Source: Enhygromyxa salina
GTDB taxonomy: Bacteria; Myxococcota_A; Polyangia; Nannocystales; Nannocystaceae
Assembly (NCBI RefSeq): GCF_000737335.2
Contig: NZ_JMCC02000006.1
Span: 61,026-125,025 of the forward strand
Direction: 5' to 3'
Length of the DNA: 64,000 nucleotides
Under the pieces are notes generated by a model. It was not told where the DNA came from. It ran no database searches and saw nothing but the letters and a program-made list of their open reading frames with translations. Both the position numbers and the translations under genes were made by a program. This document shows positions 26,922-35,700 of this stretch, in pieces (position 1 is the stretch's first letter; the number at the start of each line of letters is the position of its first letter).

Positions 26922-28367
26922 ATGCTCTCATCCGTCACCGCTCCGCTCCTCGCTCTGTTCATGTCGTTCGCCGGCTTCAACTGGAGCTACGCCTCGCAGA
27001 CCGACACCAAGGGCACCGCAACGGTCGAGGTCACGGCCGACGAGAACCTGAGCAACGTCAAGGTCAAGATCCGGGGCTCCGATGGGACCGAGGTCGACAA
27101 GACGATCAACGTCAAGGCTGGCAAGAGCACCAAGGTCACGTGGACCCAAAAGGGCAAGCAGGTCGAGTACGAGATCAGGATCGAGGCCAGCGAGTCGTTC
27201 ACCACCGGTAGCTTCGAGGTCCAGCGCCCGATCGCTGGCGGCACCCAGGGCGCGCTGGCCCTGCAGAGCAGCCGCGAAGACATCGTTGACGACCAGAAGA
27301 TCCGCTACAAGACCCCGTTCACGCTCAGCAGCCACGAGCTTCAGGTGTTCAACACCGACGGCGACATGATCGTGGACGAGACCGTGACCGACAAGGTCAT
27401 CAACGCGGGCGAGTCGTTCGAGATGAGCTGGCGGACCGCGGACGAGGTCTTCATGATCAAGGTGACGGGCTCGGACGACACCGGCTACTCGGCGACCGAC
27501 TCGCGGGTGCCGTGGTCCGTGCACATCCCCCACACAGAGGTCAACTTCGACTCGGGCAAGTACAACATCAAGCCCGACGAAGAGTGGAAGGTCGCCGAGG
27601 CGTTCGCGGTGCTGGTCCACGAGCTCGACCACCTCGAGAAAGCCAACAAGGCGATCGACGATCTCGATCCGGCCAACAAGACCTCGGCCGACGACATCAC
27701 GGTCCAGCTCTACATCGTTGGCTACACCGACACGGTCGGCAACAGCGCGGACAACAAGAAGCTATCCGAGAACCGCGCCAAGGCGATCGCGCAGTACTTC
27801 GTCGACAAGGGAGCGTGGTGCGAGATCCACTACGCCGGCATGGGCGAGAGCGGGCTGGCGGTCAACACCGGCGACAGCGTGGACGAGGTCCGCAACCGGC
27901 GGGCGCTGTACATCCTCAGCCCCGAGACCCCCGCTGGCGGCGGCCAGGTGCCGGGCGGCGGCGCGTGGAAGCGGCTCGCCGAGGCCCGGCCCCGCATGAT
28001 GCAGAAGCTGCCGCCGCTGCCAGACGCGTACATCAAGTACAAGGAAGAGCAGCGGCAAGCGCGGGAGGCCAAGTTTGGCGTAGGCAGCAGCGGCAAGATC
28101 AGCAACGGCGACGGCGACTCCGACGACAGCGGCGGCTCCGGCGACTCCGACAGCTGGGACGGCGGCTCGGACGACGGTGGCGGTGATTCGGGATCGAGCT
28201 CGGGCTCGGGCTCGAGCAGCGATGGGCCGCCCGCGGTCGACGGTGAACCCGGCGCGACCAAGCAAGGCTGCGCGGTCGAGCAACCCGCTGGCGGCGCAGG
28301 CCTTGGGCTGCTCGCTGGGCTGTTTGGCGTGCTCGGGCTGCGTCGGCGTCGGCGTCAGCTCGGCTGA
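26922..28367 (+). CDS. OmpA-family envelope protein with MYXO-CTERM-like tail
   Basis: A 481-residue secreted protein. A signal peptide (APLLALFMSFAGFNWSYA) precedes an Ig-like beta domain (residues about 25-200). The OmpA C-terminal peptidoglycan-binding domain contains GYTDTVGNSADNKKLSENRA (near residue 265). A Ser/Gly/Asp-rich low-complexity region follows. The C-terminus has GCAVEQPAGGAG, then a hydrophobic helix and RRRRRQ, which matches the MYXO-CTERM sorting signal (Gly-Cys, transmembrane segment, Arg cluster) processed by myxosortase in myxobacteria. AAGGA lies upstream of the ATG. It probably links the outer membrane to the wall or is displayed on the surface. Confidence 0.8.
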   Translation: MLSSVTAPLLALFMSFAGFNWSYASQTDTKGTATVEVTADENLSNVKVKIRGSDGTEVDKTINVKAGKSTKVTWTQKGKQVEYEIRIEASESFTTGSFEVQRPIAGGTQGALALQSSREDIVDDQKIRYKTPFTLSSHELQVFNTDGDMIVDETVTDKVINAGESFEMSWRTADEVFMIKVTGSDDTGYSATDSRVPWSVHIPHTEVNFDSGKYNIKPDEEWKVAEAFAVLVHELDHLEKANKAIDDLDPANKTSADDITVQLYIVGYTDTVGNSADNKKLSENRAKAIAQYFVDKGAWCEIHYAGMGESGLAVNTGDSVDEVRNRRALYILSPETPAGGGQVPGGGAWKRLAEARPRMMQKLPPLPDAYIKYKEEQRQAREAKFGVGSSGKISNGDGDSDDSGGSGDSDSWDGGSDDGGGDSGSSSGSGSSSDGPPAVDGEPGATKQGCAVEQPAGGAGLGLLAGLFGVLGLRRRRRQLG

Positions 28368-28433
28368 GCGATCCCAGCTAGGGCCCAGCCTTCGCTTCAC
28401 GCGACCGCCTGACGCGCGTATGCTTTGGGGCGC

Positions 28434-29366
28434 ATGGCCCCTCGCACGCTCGAATACAACGCTACCCTCGAGGCCAAGGTCGACATGTCCGACGTCCTGG
28501 CCGTGTTCAAGGTCGTCCCCGATACGCCGATCCCCGAGGGGCGCTGGTTCATCCCCGGCCAGTACTTGACGCTTGGGCTCAACAACGAGGCCAAGCCCGA
28601 GCTGGGCAGCGTGCGGCGTGCGATGTCGATCGCGTCGGCGCCCCAGCAGCGCCGGACCATCGACTTCTATGTGCGCTACGTCAGCACCCCCGAGAGCGAC
28701 AACCCGCTCACGCACTTGCTGTGGAACATGAAGCCCGGCGATCGCATGAGCATGACCACCCGGGCGATCGGCAAATTCAACATCGACGACACGATCGGGC
28801 TCGAGGACAAGCGCCTGAAGATCCTGGTCGCCGCGGGGACGGGGCTCGCGCCGTTCACGTCAATGGTGGAGTCGGACATCGAGGTCGATCCCAAGGCGGA
28901 TCTGAGCTCCTACGTGCTCTTGCACGGGGCCAGCTACCCAAACGAGATCGGCTACAAAGAGCGGCTCGAGCAGCTCGCGCGTGACAATGGCCTGCACTAT
29001 CTGCCCACGATCTCACGACCCAAAGAGGCGCCAGAGTGGAAGGGCGACACCGGCCGCGTCGAGGACTTCTTCAAGCCAGATCGGATCACGGCGCTCGAGC
29101 AGGCAATTGGTCTAAAGCCCGGCGAGCTGACACCCGAGCGCGCGGTCATCTACATCTGCGGGTTGACCGGCACGATCGCCATGACGATCGAGCGCCTGCT
29201 CGGCCGCGGGTTCGTGCCATTTCATCGCAGGATCCGGCGCGAGCTCGGGTTCGATGACGCGGTCGAGTCGACGATCTATTACGAACAGTACGACAACGAG
29301 CCGGTGCTCAAGGTCAAAGATCCGGTGGAGCTCGCGCGCCTCAAGGCGCTGCTTCCGGCGTCGTAG
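28434..29366 (+). CDS. ferredoxin-NADP+ reductase
   Basis: A 310-residue flavoprotein of the FNR family. FIPGQYLTLGL and RRAMSIASAP form the FAD-binding site. AAGTGLAPFTSMVES is the NADPH-binding Gly motif, and YICGLTGTIAMTIERLLGRGFVP is the C-terminal nicotinamide region. It moves electrons between NADPH and ferredoxin or flavodoxin, and may feed oxygenases such as sterol demethylases. The ATG at 28434 is preferred. The gene closes the chromosomal stretch before the satellite-like region. Confidence 0.85.
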   Translation: MAPRTLEYNATLEAKVDMSDVLAVFKVVPDTPIPEGRWFIPGQYLTLGLNNEAKPELGSVRRAMSIASAPQQRRTIDFYVRYVSTPESDNPLTHLLWNMKPGDRMSMTTRAIGKFNIDDTIGLEDKRLKILVAAGTGLAPFTSMVESDIEVDPKADLSSYVLLHGASYPNEIGYKERLEQLARDNGLHYLPTISRPKEAPEWKGDTGRVEDFFKPDRITALEQAIGLKPGELTPERAVIYICGLTGTIAMTIERLLGRGFVPFHRRIRRELGFDDAVESTIYYEQYDNEPVLKVKDPVELARLKALLPAS

Positions 29367-29854
29367 ACAAGCTCCCGCAACACGGGGAGTGCAGCCGCTC
29401 ACGGCCCGCGCAGCAGCACACAGTCGAATTTGGCCCCAGACGCGACCAGATCCACGCAGGTCATCCCCTCTTCGTGGGCCTCGGCGATGTCCATGCCGGC
29501 TCCTAGAGCGCCAATCAGTTTGAATTCACGACGCCAGGCACATCTGGGACCGCCCCTGCCGTTGTCGGTCGGCGCTCGCAGTATGCCGGATACTATCAGC
29601 GGGCCCCCCTCAACCCGCTGAAAATTCAGGGCTAAACCTTCGAATTCAAAGGCCGTGACCCCGTAGTCTCTAAATTTCGATCGGGACAAATCGGGGTCGA
29701 TCGGGACGTTTCGGGACGTATCGGGGCGACCAAAACTGGAGACGAGTTGGAGACGGGAATTTTGGCCGGCGAGTTGCACTGGGAAAAAAGTGAAAAATTG
29801 TTTTGAGCAAAACGGGTCTGCTGTGGCTCATGGGTGGGTAGCGAAGGAGGCGGC
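29367..29854. other. intergenic boundary region with phased repeats
   Basis: About 490 bp between the FNR gene and an excisionase-like gene. A weak hairpin (ctcccg/cggggag, 29372-29389) may end the FNR transcript. The main structure is the decamer array at 29681-29730, followed by a short ggagacg direct repeat. A minus-strand open frame exists (29399-29779), but it does not read like a protein family I know. A good ribosome site lies at the right end. Confidence 0.4.
29681..29730. repeat. five tandem 10-bp repeats (TCGGGRNNNN), iteron-like
   Basis: Five consecutive decamers begin exactly at 29681, 29691, 29701, 29711 and 29721, each starting tcggga or tcgggg. Spacing of one helical turn places all sites on the same face of DNA, as expected for cooperative binding by an excisionase, replication initiator or repressor. 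It lies 125 bp upstream of the HTH gene. Confidence 0.6.
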
Positions 29855-30298
29855 ATGGCGCACGCACCACCCAAGACCATCAACACTCATGAACTGGCGA
29901 CGCGGCTCGGGGTCCACGAGAAGACCATCCGGCGCCAGAGTATCGGGGGCCAGATCCCCGCTCACTGCTACAGCAAGGGTGGGGCGTACTCGTCCTACCG
30001 GTTCTTCGTCACGGCAGTCGAGTACCTATGTGACCACGGCGACTGGCCGGACCAGGCCGCGATGGCGCGGTTTGGCCGCTCGCGGCGGACCGAGGTCGTC
30101 GACAGCTGGGACCGGGCCGGCCTGCTGGCCGGTCTGCACCTCGGCGGGCTCGGCGCGGCGTTGAGCGGGATCGAAGACACGAAGGTGCTCTACCAGGCGC
30201 TCGCGTTGGAGGCGGAGCGCCGGAATCGCAAGGGCGCGATGGCGTTGATGCGCGCTCGGCTCGCGGAGCTCGAGGTAGGAGAAGCTGATGCCGCCTGA
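29855..30298 (+). CDS. excisionase-like HTH DNA-binding protein
   Basis: A 147-residue protein whose N-terminus (INTHELATRLGVHEKTIRRQSIGGQIPAH) is a MerR/excisionase-type winged helix-turn-helix. The C-terminal half is helical, ends in Glu/Ala/Arg-rich sequence and may dimerise. AAGGAGG lies 5 bp before the ATG at 29855, an unusually strong ribosome site. It is the first gene of the satellite-like region and follows the decamer array, its most likely binding site. It could be an excisionase or the repressor of the element. Confidence 0.55.
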   Translation: MAHAPPKTINTHELATRLGVHEKTIRRQSIGGQIPAHCYSKGGAYSSYRFFVTAVEYLCDHGDWPDQAAMARFGRSRRTEVVDSWDRAGLLAGLHLGGLGAALSGIEDTKVLYQALALEAERRNRKGAMALMRARLAELEVGEADAA

Positions 30299-30490
30299 GT
30301 TCGGGCGGCGGGGACGTGGAGCTCACCAGCGCCGGCTACCGCGGCGCAGTGGTTCCTGGCCCGTCGTGAGTTGATGTTTGAGTAGGCCGACGACGCGCTC
30401 GCGTCGCGGTCATGAGTCGAGTGAGTCGAGCTGCGCTCGCGCCGAATGGATGGCGCGCGAGGGCGGCGACGACGGGAGAGACGTGCATTC

Positions 30491-30514
30491 GCGGGCCCGC
30501 GTTGGCGGGCCCGC
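30491..30514 (+). promoter_or_regulatory. GC hairpin directly before a ribosome site
   Basis: Two copies of the self-complementary decamer gcgggcccgc (30491-30500 and 30505-30514) are separated by gttg, so the RNA can form a 10-bp GC stem. It ends 2 bp before the Shine-Dalgarno ggaggtga of the gene at 30530. It could block ribosome access or stop transcription, or serve as a pair of operator sites. Confidence 0.45.
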
Positions 30515-30529
30515 GTGGAGGTGAAGTTC

Positions 30530-30814
30530 ATGAATTGTGGTGCCCAGAACCTGATGCGAGCGGTTCGACCGCTGAACTGGACCGAGTGTGGCGTGGAGGC
30601 GCAGCGGTGGTGGGAGACGGGGCCGCCGGGCGTGGATGAGCGTCGGGCGGTCGTCATCTGGTTGCGTGATCTGGGAAAGGTCGCGTGGTGGATCGCCGAG
30701 GGCGAGCGGACGCTGGCGCTCGGGTTTGTCGAGAGTTTGAACCCGCCGAGTGAGGAGCTGCTCGAGCAGGCGAGGCGCTCTGCGGCGCAGCGGTGGTGGG
30801 AGATCTACACGTGA
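30530..30814 (+). CDS. small hypothetical protein
   Basis: A 94-residue protein, unrecognised. It is rich in Trp (LNWTECGVEAQRWWETG, WWEIYT) and has one amphipathic helix. GGAGGTGA precedes the ATG at 30530. Its stop overlaps the GTG start of the ASCH gene (GTGA), so the two are translationally coupled. It is likely part of the satellite region. Confidence 0.45.
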   Translation: MNCGAQNLMRAVRPLNWTECGVEAQRWWETGPPGVDERRAVVIWLRDLGKVAWWIAEGERTLALGFVESLNPPSEELLEQARRSAAQRWWEIYT

Positions 30815-31683
30815 GCCGCTACGAGCAGGCGAAGGCCGAGCTCGAGGTCGCGCTGGTCGGGGCACCGAAGCCGACGAAGCCGGTGCAGCTGCGGTTGGTC
30901 GCGGAGCCGGTCCGCTACGCGGCGATCACCGTGATGCAGCCCTACGCGTGGTTGCTCGCGCACGCGGGCGAGTGGCCGGAGCACGTGCCGGGTAAGACGA
31001 TCGAGAATCGCAGTCGGCGGACGAACTATCGCGGACCGGTGCTGATCCACGTGTCGCGTCGGTGGGAGCGGGTCGAGCTGCGGTTGGAGGAGTTGCGGCG
31101 GCTTGGGTTGGTGGGAGGCGCTTGCCCGGAGCCGACGCTCGAGGAGATGCGATCGCAGCTCGGCTTGGTGATCGCGGTTGCGGAGCTGAGCCACTGCCGA
31201 CAGATCGGGGATCGAGACCCGCACCCGTGGGGGATCGCGGGCTCGTGGGGGTGGGAGGTCGCGGATGCGGCGTTGGTGGAGCCGTTCGGGCTGAGCGGGA
31301 ACACGGGGCTGTGGTACGCGCCGCCGAACATAAGCGTGCGGCGGCTGGCGGCCTGGCTCGAACTCGGCGGATTGCCGGCTGGTGCGGGGCTTCGTGTGGA
31401 TCCGGCGACCGGGCGTGTGTCGACGCGGGTGGCCACTCTCGTCGAGGCCGCCCGAGTGGTGCTGCAATCTGGGATCTCGAGCTTCGCCCACGTCGTCGAG
31501 CTCGGCGGTGAGCGGCTTGCCGCGGGCGAGCTGCTCGCTCGCGCGGCCGAGGAGCATGGTGAGGTCGACACGGCCGCCCGTCTCCGCAGCTGCGCGAGTG
31601 CCCGGCGGGTTGTTGGCGCGGGTCGTGCGGGCGGGGTTGATCGCGGCTCGCACGAGGTCGCGTGTGGAGGCGAGCGTGGCTGA
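30811..31683 (+). CDS. ASCH-domain protein
   Basis: A 290-residue protein. Residues about 28-170 are an ASCH/PUA-like domain: ITVMQPYAWLLAHAGEWPEH, KTIENRSRRTNYRGPVLIHVS and LGLVIAVAELSHC, ending with NTGLWYAP. ASCH folds bind RNA or modified bases, and some phages and mobile elements use them against or around modified nucleic acid. The C-terminal 100 residues are Ala/Arg-rich and unassigned. The GTG at 30811 overlaps the preceding stop, and its own end overlaps the methylase gene by 8 bp. Confidence 0.65.
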   Translation: MSRYEQAKAELEVALVGAPKPTKPVQLRLVAEPVRYAAITVMQPYAWLLAHAGEWPEHVPGKTIENRSRRTNYRGPVLIHVSRRWERVELRLEELRRLGLVGGACPEPTLEEMRSQLGLVIAVAELSHCRQIGDRDPHPWGIAGSWGWEVADAALVEPFGLSGNTGLWYAPPNISVRRLAAWLELGGLPAGAGLRVDPATGRVSTRVATLVEAARVVLQSGISSFAHVVELGGERLAAGELLARAAEEHGEVDTAARLRSCASARRVVGAGRAGGVDRGSHEVACGGERG

Positions 31684-32752
31684 ACTCGACGAGATCATGC
31701 TGGCCGAGCTCGGCGAGGTCCGCGATGCGCTTGCGCGCGCCGAGTTCGACGGAGACACCTTCGCGGTCGCGCTGGGCCATGCTCGCCTCGCGGAGATCGT
31801 GGACTCGCGGGTGCTCGGGCAGCTGCTCGCCCCGGCCGTGAAGGCTGAGCCCTCGAAGCCGTTGCGGCTGCCCGTACCTTACTACGGGGGCAAGTTCGGG
31901 GCTGCGCCGCTGATCGAGCGGGCGATGGGGCCGATCGTCAACTTGGTGATCCCCTTCGGCGGCTCGCTCGGTTGCCTGCTCGGTCGGTCCGAGCCCGCGC
32001 GAGTCGAGACCGCCAACGACAAGGACGGGCTGATCGTCAACGCGTGGCGGGCGATCAGTAACGACCCGATCGCCGTGGCCAAGGCGTGCGCGATGCCAGT
32101 GCACGAGTGCACGCTCGACGCAGTTCACGGATGGTTGCTCGACAACCGCGAGTCGCTCACGACGCTCCTGCGCTCGGACCCTCGAGCCCACGATGTTGCT
32201 GCGGCCGCGTACTGGTTGTGGGGCCGGTCCGTGTGGCTCGGTGGGAGTTGGTGCAACCCTGGCAAGCGAGGCCCGCGAAAGGCCAAGGTCGCCCTCCGTG
32301 GCGGCGAGACCGGGCCGGGGATCGGCCAGGGCGTACTCAGCTCGAAGATCCGCGACGAGCTGCCGGCCTACTTCACCGCGTTGGCCCAGCGGCTTCGCCA
32401 CGTGCGGATGACCTGCGGCGAGTGGACGCGGGTGCTGCGGGACTCCGTGACGGTCAGCCACGGCGTGACCGGGGTCTACCTCGATCCCTGCTACGACCTC
32501 GGCACCGGTCGGCGGCCAGACCTGTATGGGATCGACGAGCCCGAGCAGTCGGCCGAGGTCCGAGCGTGGGCGCTCGAGCATGGTCCGCACCCGCGACTGC
32601 GGATCGTGCTGAGCGGACTCGGTGACGAGCACGCCGAGCTCGAGGAGCATGACTGGTCGGTGATCACGTGGCGCGGGCGAGAGCGCCTATGGCTGTCGCC
32701 GCACTGTCGGCGCGAGGACTTTGGGCCGCTGTTCGAGCAGGGGGCCGCGTGA
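31676..32752 (+). CDS. D12-class-like DNA adenine methylase with altered DPPY
   Basis: A 358-residue protein similar to Dam/D12 methylases. PVPYYGGKFGAAPLIERAM corresponds to the N-terminal PGGK segment, PFGGSLGCLL to motif I (FxGxG), ANDKDGLIVNAWRAISNDP to the ND motif, and YLDPCYDL to motif IV (normally DPPY). The DPPY motif reads DPCY, which could weaken or alter catalysis. The start at 31676 (GTG) has GGAGG 5 bp upstream. The stop overlaps the start of the next gene by 4 bp (GTGA). It probably protects the element from restriction. Confidence 0.65.
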   Translation: MAELDEIMLAELGEVRDALARAEFDGDTFAVALGHARLAEIVDSRVLGQLLAPAVKAEPSKPLRLPVPYYGGKFGAAPLIERAMGPIVNLVIPFGGSLGCLLGRSEPARVETANDKDGLIVNAWRAISNDPIAVAKACAMPVHECTLDAVHGWLLDNRESLTTLLRSDPRAHDVAAAAYWLWGRSVWLGGSWCNPGKRGPRKAKVALRGGETGPGIGQGVLSSKIRDELPAYFTALAQRLRHVRMTCGEWTRVLRDSVTVSHGVTGVYLDPCYDLGTGRRPDLYGIDEPEQSAEVRAWALEHGPHPRLRIVLSGLGDEHAELEEHDWSVITWRGRERLWLSPHCRREDFGPLFEQGAA

Positions 32753-35700
32753 CTGGGGTGGTCGTCGGCGTGGTCGTGGGTGTCGTCGCGGTCGCGGCGT
32801 GGCTCGGTGGTCGGGGCTGGCGGGTCAACGTGGCGGTGCTGCCGCGGAAAACTGATCAGGCCGCGATGCTGCCGCGGAAAACTGATCAGGGGGCTCTCAA
32901 CTTTCCTGAGACAGATTCGAAAGTGATCCAGGGGCCTTCTGAGGGGCAAGACTTTTCAGAAAAACTGATCGCTACCGACGGCAGTGAATTCGCGAGGGCG
33001 AAGCCCGCCAAGCCTCCGGCGCGCGTGCTGGTTGGCGCGCGCCCAGACGCGGGCACGACCTTGCGACTCGACGCGCCCGCCGAAGGCTGGCCCATATGGG
33101 TTCAACGAGATCGCGAGGATGGCCAGCTACTCGAAGCAGCGGGCAAAACGCTGGAGGTCAGTCTGCGCGGCTCCCGAGGCGAGACCCTGCAGCTGCGCGC
33201 CCGCGGTCAAGCGCGGCTGTTCGTCTGGGATGACCACGTCGAGCTCGTGGTCGGATCGCGAGCGCTCGACACCCTCGGCGGAATCGAGGGCTGGGCCCGC
33301 GCGTGGCTGACCTGGGCGACGGCGTGGCTGCTCGACCTCGAGCTGGATCGCGAGCGGCCGCTCGAAGCCGCGGACGAGCTCGGCTGGTACCCGGTCGCGG
33401 TCGACCTCGCGGCGGACCTAGCCGGCTGGGGGCCGCTGCTCGACGAGCACCAGGACCCGGACCGTTGGACGCAGCAGACCTTGCCCAAGCCAGTCCCCGC
33501 GACGCAGGGCCGTCTCACCTCGCTCCAGCTCGGTGAGAAGTGCAGCAACCCGTTGAGCTTGTACGGCTACGACAAGACCCGCTGGGCCGACCGAACGGGC
33601 CGCGGCGCCGGCTGGCTCGAGCGCATGCGCCAAGCCGGGCGGCAGCCCGACGAGGCCGTGTGGCGATGGGAGGTGCGCCTGCGAGGCGACGCGTTGCAGC
33701 TGCGCCCGCGCGGCCGGGATCAGATCCTCGTGGACTTCCGCCGCTGCGCAACGCTGGCGGATCAGCCCGCGATCGCCCGCGCGTGGACCTACGCGGTGGG
33801 CAACCCCGACTCGGCCAAGCCAAATGGCCACTATCGGCTCACGGTCGCGGCTGATCGCTTCGACGAGAACGGTCGCGGCTACCCGCTGACGCGCACGCGC
33901 CCCGTGGATCCGCTGTGGCGCCTGGTCCAGACCGCAGGCGGCCAAGCACCGGTAGAGAGTCTTTCGCAGGTTCGGGATCGCAGGGCCGCCGCCCGAGCCG
34001 AGTGGAAAGCCAAGGCCGAGGAGACGGCGCTACGCGGACTCGCGGCCTGCGTGGCGATCGACCACGCGGACCCGGACACAGCCGCACAAGCGGCGCTCGA
34101 GCGCGCCCGCGAGCTCGTCAGCGGACACGCATGGACAAGCGCGCACCAACGCCAGCGGTCCGCGACAGACGACCTACGTGATGACCCCGAATGGAGCTTC
34201 GAACCCATGAGCACCCAGCTACAGCTAGTTGATGACGACCAAGGCCCCACATCACCTGCCCCAAGCGACTCTCCGCGCTGGACCCGTCGCTCGGTTGACG
34301 CCCGCGAGCAGTGGCAGCGACGCGAGCTCGAGCACCACCCGTTCTCGGCGGTCGTGCGCATGATGAGCGCCGCCGAGCGCGAGCGAACGCGGGCCTCGAT
34401 CGCGTCGACCGGCTACGACCGGGAGTGGCCGATCGTGCTTTACGAGGGCCGGATCCTCGATGGGCGCAACCGTGACGAGATCGCGTTCGAGCTGTGGCAG
34501 CAGACTCAGCGCGCGGATGTGCTCCCGAGCTTCGTCGAGCTCGTCGCGGAGGCTCCCGACCGCGGCGACGAGGCGGCGCTGCTCTACGTGCAGCAGCGAC
34601 TCAGCGCCACCCGCAACCTCAGCGAAGGCGAGCGCGTCGCGGCGGCCTACAAGCTGTTTCGGCTCTACGGCGAGCGCCGACCACCGCGGCCGAAACTCGA
34701 GGGCGGCGAGCGCTACGCTCATCGCTCGGCCTCGGCCCGCGAGGCGGCCGAGGTCGCCGGTGTCAGCCCGAGGTCGATCGAGCGCTACGCGTACGTCGAC
34801 CAGCACGCCACCGAGGCCCTCGGCCTTGAGCGAGCCGATGAGCTACTCGAGGCCGTCGAGCGCGGCGAGGTCACGGTCCGCGCAGCCGAGCGGCGCGTCA
34901 AGACAGCGCGGGCCCAGGCCGAGGCCGAGCGCCAAGCCGAGCAGCTCGCAGTGATCGGCACCGAGGACTCTGGCGAAGTCCCGCCTTGCGCGGGCGAGAT
35001 CGTGCTCGACGCCCCTGGCGTGCGCCTGGTCCAAGTCGACGCGCTCACGCTGCTGCGCTCGCTACCGGACGGCTGCGTCGAGACAGCGTTCTTCGACGGC
35101 CCCTACGTGCTTGGTGACGCCGGCACCACGAACAAGGGCGGCGAGCGAGTCAGCGTTTCGCCCGGCGACTGGGACGCGCAGTGGAGCTCGCCCGAGCACT
35201 ACCGCGAGGCGTTCTTGGATTCGCTGGCCATCGAACTCGAACGCGTGCTCTCGCCGACCGGCGAGGTGTGGGCCAGCGGTACGCGACACGTCGTGTTCGC
35301 GCTCGAGCGCGCCCTGTCATCGATGCCGAGCTACCGCCTCGCCCAAGACATCTGCTGGCTCAAAACGTCGCCCCCACCGCGCCTCCACCCCCAGTCAGGC
35401 TGGACCGACGATCACGAGCTCCTGCTCTGGTACCGCGCCCGAGACCCCCAGCACGCCAGCCGCGACGTCACCGACGCGAAGGCGATCCTCGGCACCGCCA
35501 ACGCGACCTGGTCGATCACCCGCCCGAGCAACGCCGAGTACCGCTTCGGCCGGCACCCCACGCAAAAGCCCGAGCGCCTGCTCGAAGCGATCCTCGCCGC
35601 CCACCGCGGCCTCGTCGTGGACTTCTGCGCCGGTGCTTGCACGACCGCAGTCGCGGCGGTCCGTCAACGACGCCCAGTGCTCTGCGGAGATCTCCAAGCC

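Noticed and set aside
29399..29779. Minus-strand 126-codon frame over the decamer array
   Set aside because: No recognisable family and it runs through the phased repeats; kept only as a note.
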